A DNA stretch of 64,000 nucleotides from Balamuthia mandrillaris (Eukaryota; Discosea; Longamoebia; Balamuthiidae). The stretch lies in the NCBI GenBank assembly GCA_031835245.1, contig JAVKOQ010000051.1:100001-164000 (forward strand), given 5' to 3'. The notes beneath the pieces were generated by a model. It did not search any database. It saw only the letters and a list, made by a program, of their open reading frames with translations, and had not been told where the DNA came from. A program made the position numbers and the translations under genes. Shown here piece by piece: positions 57,465 through 64,000 of this stretch (its first letter is position 1; each line of letters opens with the position of its first letter).

Positions 57465-58917
57465 ATGTCCGCAAAAATCAAAAAAGTGCTGCAGCAAAGC
57501 AGAAGCAAAACTGACCAGAAGCTGTACAAGTCGAGACCAAAAAGAGCACAGAAGAAAGCAGCAAAGAGAGAAAGAGAGATGGATTACGTTTGGCAGATCA
57601 TTGGGACAAAGGAAGGGGCAGGGGCTTTCCCTGAAGGACAACAGCCACAACGCGAGCTACGCAAGAGCCTCAAGAGCATCAGTTGGCCTCTTTTCTCTCC
57701 GCTGGCGGCCTCCCCCCACACACACATTGATGGGCAGCAACCGTGGGTGGCGGTGGAGGAAGGGTTCCTAAGGGAGTGGGAGGCGAAGTCCATGCTCAGC
57801 GCAAAGCAACGTGACATCGCCCACCGACTGCTGCTTCAGCATGCAGAGTTTTGTCCTGATGACGTCGAAACGTTTCAACGAGAGAGCTTGCCACAAGCGC
57901 CACCTGCTCTTGTTACCAACGCTGCTGCACCTTCTTCCACTGATGAGCACATACGGGAGGAACAAGACGAAGCCTCTGTAGCAGCCTATTTAGAAGAGAG
58001 TGGAGGAAGAGGAGAAGGTGAAGAAAACGACACTGAAGAAGCCATGCAACGGATATATGCATGGCTGGACGCTATCGCTGAAGCTGGAGAGACAGAAAAA
58101 GCTGCTGACTTTGGGTATGTTTGACCTTTTGCTCTTTGCTCTCTCTTCTTATTTTTCGTGTTCTGGTTCTGGTTGTTCTTGTTCTACTTCGTGTTGTAGT
58201 TCTTGTTCTTGTTGTAGTTCTTCTTGTTGTAGTTCTAGTTCTAGTTCTTCTTCTTCTTCTTCTTCTTCTTCTTCTTCTTCTCCTTCTTCTCCTTCTCCTT
58301 CTTCTCCTTCTCCTTCTTCTTCTTCTCCTCCTCCTCCTCCTTTACTATATTCTGATCTGGATACATCAAAGGTTGAAAGTGGCCGATATTGTAGATAACA
58401 GGAATTGGTGTAAACAATTGGAGGACGAGATAGAGGAGGTACTTCGTTTCATAGCTACAAAACGGAAGGAGTGCGACAGCATTACCGACCCCCAAACTGC
58501 AGAACAATTGAAGCAGGCTTGTGAGCAACAGTTTTTCGCATATAACTCTGACGAAGTATTTGTTTTTCTTTTCTTATCCTTTTGCCTTTTCGTTCAGACT
58601 AACCGCTGCTACGAATGCAGTTCTTTGCAAGTTTTTGGGCACAACGAAGAGAACAGGAATTGCAAGAAGCAGAGCAAAGAGAAAGAGAGCTACTGCTGAA
58701 AGAAGCGCAAGAGCGACAAGCAAAGCAGGATGAGTTGGATCCTGTGGAACGGCGGAGAGCGAGAGCAAGCAGCAGGGAGGATGTTTTCAGCGAGGAGCAG
58801 CGGCCAGTTTCGGAGCGCCCAAATGTACAAAGCGAGCTTGGGCCAAGGCAACACCGAGAATCCTCTCTTTGGTCAGAAGGAGACACACAAGAAGGAGAAA
58901 AGTGCATGCTTATGTAG
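57465..58917 (+). CDS. Coiled-coil protein of unknown function
   Basis: Three exons in phase: 57465-58114, 58372-58555, 58621-58917 (376 aa). No family recognised. The N-terminus is basic (SAKIKKVLQQSRSKTDQK, PKRAQKKAAKREREM), the middle is mixed, and the C-terminal exon is a strong coiled coil (FWAQRREQELQEAEQRERELLLKEAQERQAKQ) followed by a polar tail. Exon 2 (NWCKQLEDEIEEVLRFIATKR) is helical. Intron 1 carries TTC/TCC/TTG repeats at about 58180-58340. The arrangement suggests a cytoskeletal or centrosomal scaffold, but that is only a guess from composition. Ends at TAG. Confidence 0.55.
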
Positions 58918-58999
58918 ACCAATGAGACGATAAATACTTAACGGAACAAGAATACAAAGGAATGGTGGGATCACAGCGCGTCGTCCTCCTCCCGCTGAG

Positions 59000-61754
59000 A
59001 GGGGACGGAGCGCCTTGGCTGCAGCTGTATTTCCAGCAACCTGCCCAGCCGGTTCCTCCGCCGCCAGATGAAGAACCCCACCGTCGAAGCAGCTGCCGCA
59101 GCCACCAAGACTGCTCCTCCTCAAACAAACAAATAACAAAAATAGCACTCACGGATGTGGTGAACTGGTCCACAGGCACGCCTTCCGAAATATGCCCGAC
59201 CAAAACCTTATGCTCTGGTTTCTCATCTATGGAGAAGTAGAGCCAGAATAGATCGTTGGCCGAAACATAGAGCGTGTACTCCCCTGTCGCGGGGGGTTTG
59301 ATGTATCCTGTCACCATTCGCGTGAAGTTCTCATCCACATTCTTAGCTGATTGGAACTCAAAGACATAGCCTTGGTAATATGGAGCACCTAATATTCATC
59401 CGAAGGGAAGAGAGAGCAAGAAGGAGAGAGAGAGCAAGAAGGAGAGAGAGAGCAAGGAGATTTTTAGCACAAATGTTTGCATCGGTGAATGGGATAAGAA
59501 GCACAACAAAGAAGGAAGAACGAAGAACAAAGAAACAAGAACAAGAAACACAAGAATAACGAACGGAGGTTCAGAAACAACAAGTAAAGAAAAAAAGAGA
59601 GAAGAAGATACCAGCTGTGATAGAATAGGGGTCCTCTTCATCACTCCCGCTCCATCGCCTTTCCAACAGTCCGTTGAATGTGCTCGTTCCCGCTGGCCAG
59701 CATACCACCTCTACCTTGCCGTACCCCACCACCCCCTTGGAGGTGGTGGCTTTCACCACCAGCTGCCGCGAAAAAGGACACTTCAACTCTCCGCCTCTCA
59801 ATAGCAAATCTCCATTCGGCCGAAACTCAAACTGTTGCTCTTCATCACCCATCATAATCTCCAAGGAAGAGATCGGAGACGCTGAAATTACTGCTTGACT
59901 AATGGAGCCCACCTTGCCCTCTGCTGCCCGAAGGAGAGAGTCGCCAAAGATGCGAATGCTGACTGCGTTTATGACTGGAGAGCTGTATTCTTGCATTTGG
60001 ACTTGCATCAAGATCACCTGTTCGATCTTAGGCTGCGTAGGGGCGGAAGTGAGTGGAATGCTCCACCCTTGGGCTGTGACTTTAAAAGAGAGGTCATTGG
60101 ACAGCTGGTTGGTTCTCTTGTGGAGGGTCAGTTCTCCACTCACCTTGTCGATGCTGAAGATGGATGGACTTGTAGGTTCGGAGATGAAGAAGTCAAAGAT
60201 CTCCCCTGGGTCCGGGTCCACCACTCCGATCTTGCCCACCACGGAGAAGATATCATCCTCCGCCACTAAGATTTGTTGTGGAGACAGGGACTGCGGAGGC
60301 GAAGAGCCATCCCACACAGGGTATTGCTTGGCCGCAATATGGCTGTACACCGCTTCCGAGATGGGATAGTCCTTGTGGCCCAGGCCATAACGCAGGAAGT
60401 AGGCCTTGAGGTCCCTTTCTGCTGCATCGCACAACAGAATAAAAAGCCGGTCTCTCTTGGCGTTGACGCTGTTGGAATCGAATGCATCCAAGGCTGGATC
60501 GGAGGTCTGACCTTTCCTCCAATGCATCAAGCGACCAAAGGCTTGGCGATAGAGGTCCCATCCGAAGGCCTCCGCTAAGTTTAGGAAAAAGTCCACCAGC
60601 AAGGCACATCCTGTCGTGTACCACCAACTCCCAGTGGATCCGGATCTGGTGGCGATCCTATCAGATGCGTTGGGAAACGGGGTGTTTGGATGATATGTGG
60701 ATTGGCGGTAAACCACCTAATAAATAAGTTGTTCCAAGATATACTTGCTGAAGGTGGAATACGGCTGAATCTCCCATTCAGAGTTCCAGTGTAGCTGTAA
60801 GTTTGTATAGTTAATAAATGGGTTTTTTGTGAACAACAGCATAGGAAAAAATGCAAGATAAACAAACCAGCATGTTGCTGCTGAGACTGAGGAAGCAATT
60901 CCTGCTTTGCATACCGGGGTTCAAAACCAAAGATGGAGTGTCTGGGACCATTGGGTAATGATACGTCAACGCCTATTTTATTGAGAGCCGAGGGTCTGGA
61001 GTGGCGGCATCTCCTCTTGTGCGGTAGGGCTCATATCCGGTATAGTAATCCAATGTTTTCACCACTGTTTGCCAATGGTCCGCCACCTGCATATGTGGGG
61101 GGGCAAAGAAATTGGTCAACAAAACACCCAAAAGTGAAAGCAAAAAAGCCAGAACCTTTTGTGGGGATTCAACTTGCAACAATTCCTCCCTGGTCGCATA
61201 TGCGATGAAGGTTGGGGTGTTGCCACAATTCTCTGTGCTTTCAGTGGCAATGAAGCCCTAGGGCGCTGGCTTGTCCCTCAGGGGTAAACATAGAGAGCGT
61301 TAAGAAACGTACCCGACAGTTGTGCAGGTGTGGAAAAGAGGAGATATTGAAAGTTTTGCTCTAAGAGCGCTACATAAGGGAACGTACTGGGCATGAAGCC
61401 CACCCTCACCTCTTGCGGCTGCTCCGCTTTGCCTGCCTACAATAGTGTGTTCCGCATCAGGGTCTTAAGGTACGCATAGTCGTTAGCGTAGGTAGCGAAC
61501 CCGGTGTGCGCGAGAACGACCATCCGTGCGGGGCTGGAGCAACCGTCCGCTTCTGAACAGCTGGGGTAATAGCCGGCTGCGGCCGCTACACGTCCAGAGA
61601 CGTGCACAAAAGGGAAAGAGGAACGAGAGCTGATTGCCACGCCGCCTGTTCGTTGTAGTTGAGTCAGAGAGAGAACAAGAACAAGAACAAGAACAACAAC
61701 AACAAGAACAACAACAACAAGAACAACAAGAACAACAACAACAACAACAACAAG

Positions 61755-61786
<32 letters not shown>

Positions 61787-61787
61787 G

Positions 61788-61822
<35 letters not shown>

Positions 61823-61823
61823 G

Positions 61824-61918
<95 letters not shown>

Positions 61919-62114
61919 GAACAACAAAAGGAAGAGATGAAGAAGAAAAAGATGGTGGCCACGCACCAACAACAGCAGAGGGTAAAGGTAAGGATTGGCC
62001 TAAAAGAGATTGGGTGAGAGCAGCAAAGTCGGCGGCGATGTTGCTCTGTCCAGTGCACGACCACACAAAGCAGCCCGCTGCCAAGACCAGCAGCAAAACA
62101 CGTGAATCGAACAT
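59000..62114 (-). pseudogene. TCAF/M60-like secreted or type I membrane protein gene, disrupted
   Basis: Readable exons: 62114-61967 (signal peptide, FDSRVLLLVLAAGCFVWSC), 61645-61313, 61257-61156, 61086-60868, 60794-59612, 59388-59153, and a last exon with a membrane segment (VLVAAAAASTVGFFIW then RRRNR). The order resembles TRPM8-channel-associated-factor/peptidase M60 proteins: GRVAAAAGYY...MVVLAHTGFA, then ELLQVESPQKVADHWQTVVKTLD, LHWNSEWEIQPYSTFSKYIL where the HExxH helix belongs, and NLAEAFGWDLYRQAF. A cadherin-like region and a PA14-like piece (GYIKPPATGEYTLYVSAND) follow. Three in-frame TAGs (61437, 60973, 60717) and two phase-incompatible junctions (about 61257 and 59130) break the frame. 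The zinc motif is also missing. Confidence 0.5.
61675..61920 (-). repeat. (GTT)n/(CTT) microsatellite in intron 1 of the TCAF/M60-like gene
   Basis: On the plus strand the tract is (AAC)n with GAAC interruptions, so on the coding strand it is (GTT)n with CTT units. A good donor (GTTG/GTGCGT at 61966) and acceptor (GAACAG/GC at 61646) flank it and restore phase, so the apparent poly-valine frame is intronic. Confidence 0.85.
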
Positions 62115-63250
62115 CTGCCCGCAAGGAGTAGATGGTATGCCTTGGTTGTCTGTGGCGAGCCAGCGTGCCGGGCACAAACAACGCCAAGCGACAGGAGCCC
62201 ACAGGAACATTCTCTTTTAAAGATAAGCGCGCTTGCAATTCGCCGACGTTTTGCCCTAAAGGAAAGCAACACGAGTAGGAGAGATCTCCCTCGTTTCCTT
62301 TTTCCGGGTCGGTTCGTTCACGAATAGGGCGGTCTCTCCTTTGGCGCACCAAGCAGAGGTCTCTCGTTTCCCATTGAATGGGAGCAGGAGGAATGCGGAG
62401 GGGGGGGGGGAAGGAATCGGCGGAGAGGTGCCCAAGGACGAAGGTGAAGCGAAGGATGGAGGGGACGGGAACGGAGCTCGCCAGGTGTCACGTTGGTCAC
62501 GTTGGAATCGGTCGAGATTAGGTTGTGGGTTTAAAAAGAAGGAAGAACAACGCACAACAAGACCGAAAGGAAGGAAGGAAGGAAGGAAGGAAAGGAAGCA
62601 CTAGAAGGAAAGAAAGAAACGAAAAAGATGAGTAGAAAGTAAGAAAAGAAAAAGATGGAGATTTCTAACCCGAGTTCAACAACGAATCGCGTTCCATCTC
62701 AGCGACGGCAACGAGGTATCTCCAACGAGGACCATGCGCATGAATCCCATCTCTCTCCGCCCCTTCCCCAAAGCCATCGACGCTCTGCCCGTTGTGTACC
62801 ACACCCCTCCGTCTCCTTGCTACTCGAATCTGTTTTTTTTTTCCTTTGCCTGAAAAGAAATGGTCAGGGATTTCAGGGCAGCATAAAACGTCCCGCAGAT
62901 CCCCTGTTACTTTATAGCGGGGTAATCAGTGTCGACAAGGACCATCACCACACTAAAACATTGCCCGTTGGGTGATTTCATTCATGCATAAAACTTGCAA
63001 CTGTTGGGAATCGAACCCATGATGTCTACATGAATTCATCCCATAAACGAAATAAACGGCATTTGGGTGACAACAATTCGTGGAGTTTTCCTTCTTGCAA
63101 TTTTTCATTGCAGAAAAAAAACTGAAAAAAGATCAAATCAAAGAAAAATCTGATTTGATCTCTTCTCTCTTATTTTTTTCTTTCTTCCTTTGATTGAAAT
63201 TGATTTTACTTGCCTGCCTGCACGGTGCACAACCCAAAGAAAACCTAAAA
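62115..63250. other. Intergenic with (GGAA)n, motif and tRNA-like fragment
   Basis: No full gene supported. Contents: a G9 run near 62401-62409, (GGAA)n at about 62567-62590, an open frame from ATG 62655 with a donor-like CGAG/GTATCT that might be a lone upstream exon, a GTCGAC core at 62931-62936, and a tRNA-like 3' half at about 63000-63030 on the minus strand. Confidence 0.45.
62996..63040 (-). ncRNA. tRNA-like 3' fragment (degenerate)
   Basis: The minus strand reads TGTAGACATCATGGG, then TTCGATTCCCA, a good B-box/T-arm with four pairs, followed by ACAGTTGCA. No partner for the acceptor strand and no D arm were found within about 100 bases, so this looks like a tRNA remnant or chance B-box. 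Confidence 0.25.
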
Positions 63251-63602
63251 ATGCCAGATGAAATCCCTCACGAGCTGCCCACGTACGTCAAGCGGATTGT
63301 GATTCCGAAGAGACGGTCGCAAGCTGAAATCGATGAGGAGTGGGCGTTGCGCCATGGCTGCGTGGCTCACAAGACGAAGAAAGCACGGCAGGCTGGAGGA
63401 TTCACTTTGCATCGGAATCCTTTGCATGGTTCTTCTCTTCTGGCGAACCGAGGTTCGTTTTTTTGTTCGGTTTTATAACTTCTTAGCTGCTCTCTCCCCC
63501 TCAGTGTCTTTGTCTTCTCTCTGCTCTTTTCTCCTTCTTTGCTTCTTTGTTCCCTTCTTTTCAATCTGTCTCTCTGTCTCTCTGTCTCTCTGTCTCTCTT
63601 TC

Positions 63603-63656
<54 letters not shown>

Positions 63657-64000
63657 ATTTGCTCACTCTGTTTTCTTTCTTTCACTTCTGGAAACGAAAA
63701 CAGGATTACGCGAACGAGAAGAAATAGAAAAACGTTTGTTCGGGCACACAAGTGGTACCACTCCCTACCACTATCACGAGACTCCTCTCTCCCTGCTTCA
63801 ACGGATACACCAACACCAACACCAACAATGGCGGTCACTTTCTGAGGCTGTTGAAGATGAAGAATCAGATGAAGAAGGACACTACGTAGATGATGATATT
63901 ACAAGCTTGGCAGCATACTCCTCTGATGAAGATGCGGAAAGCGAAGAAGACGACAAAGAGCGAGAAGACAGAGAAGTAGAAGAAAGATGGCGTTCTCTTC
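63251..64000 (+). CDS. Unknown acidic protein, 5' part (runs off window)
   Basis: Two exons in phase are visible: 63251-63452 and 63704 to the window end. The intron (63453-63703) contains (CT)n and CTGTCT repeats. The N-terminus (PDEIPHELPTYVKRIVIPKR, then QAEIDEEWALRHGCVAHKTKK) is well-behaved but unrecognised. The second exon begins GLREREEIEKRLFGHTSGTTPYH and becomes acidic (DDDITSLAAYSSDEDAESEED). About 165 residues are in the window. No signal peptide or membrane segment seen so far. Confidence 0.6.

Noticed and set aside
60720..60760. A 28-nt intron GTATAT...TTATTAG ending at the third TAG
   Set aside because: Removing it shifts out of the long downstream frame, so it does not rescue the gene.
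59000..62114. Genome-wide reassignment of TAG to glutamine as an explanation for the in-frame TAGs
   Set aside because: None of the other genes contains an in-frame TAG despite long Gln-rich exons, and TAG ends the F-box, RasGEF 2 and coiled-coil genes.
61437..62210. 257-codon frame with about 60 consecutive valines joining the signal peptide to the next exon
   Set aside because: The poly-valine is a (GTT)n intron. GTTG/GTGCGT and GAACAG/GC flank it and restore phase into the conserved GGVAISS region.

Overview
The window is nuclear DNA from a free-living, amoebozoan-type protist, perhaps a discosean of the Acanthamoeba/Balamuthia kind. This placement is inferred from gene content; no marker gene proves it. 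The grounds are spliceosomal introns in most genes (about 55 to 700 nt), short intergenic gaps, a eukaryotic tRNA-Ser(AGA), two large RasGEF proteins with glutamine- and serine-rich inserts, an expansin-like secreted protein, an ammonium transporter with a signal peptide, and many (CT)n, (TTC)n and (TTG)n tracts. Inside introns these tracts are nearly always pyrimidine-rich (or TTG-rich) on the coding strand. Splice models were built by hand from GT-AG (once GC-AG) sites, phase agreement and recalled family conservation, not from transcripts.

Layout. 0-8.6 kb: the 5' end of a secreted-protein gene, a GDPD phosphodiesterase, a decayed DNA transposon with inverted ends (2073-3874), a small predicted membrane protein, a Nudix hydrolase, an RRM-like protein and a delta-12-type fatty acid desaturase. 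9-13.7 kb: ammonium transporter and 3-hydroxyacyl-CoA dehydratase. 13.7-17.9 kb: a 15-exon coatomer beta-prime gene (COPB2) whose first coding exon is only the ATG and whose second is 21 nt. 18-25.3 kb: SV2-like transporter, expansin-like protein and SLC33A1-type acetyl-CoA transporter. 25.9-30.7 kb: RasGEF and a calmodulin-like protein. 30.8 kb: tRNA-Ser. 31-35.8 kb: short-chain dehydrogenase, isopentenyl-diphosphate isomerase and a GATA factor. 36-44.2 kb: mitochondrial carrier, Pro/Ser/Tyr-rich protein and a second RasGEF. 44.5-50.8 kb: an F-box protein fused to a multi-pass membrane region, then a GTPase with an inserted zinc ribbon. 51-57.2 kb: second mitochondrial carrier, EIF1AD, IF1-like protein and kelch protein. 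57.4-64 kb: a coiled-coil protein, a disrupted TCAF/M60-like secreted protein gene and the 5' end of an unknown gene.

The set is mostly housekeeping: lipid metabolism (desaturase, acyl dehydratase, GDPD, IDI), secretory traffic (COPI), transport, and Ras, Ca2+ and ubiquitin signalling. The most unusual items are the COPB2 start-codon-only exon and microexon, the F-box/multi-TM fusion, the zinc-ribbon GTPase, the M60-like gene with three in-frame TAG codons, and a palindromic TGTCGACA-like motif found repeatedly just upstream of genes.
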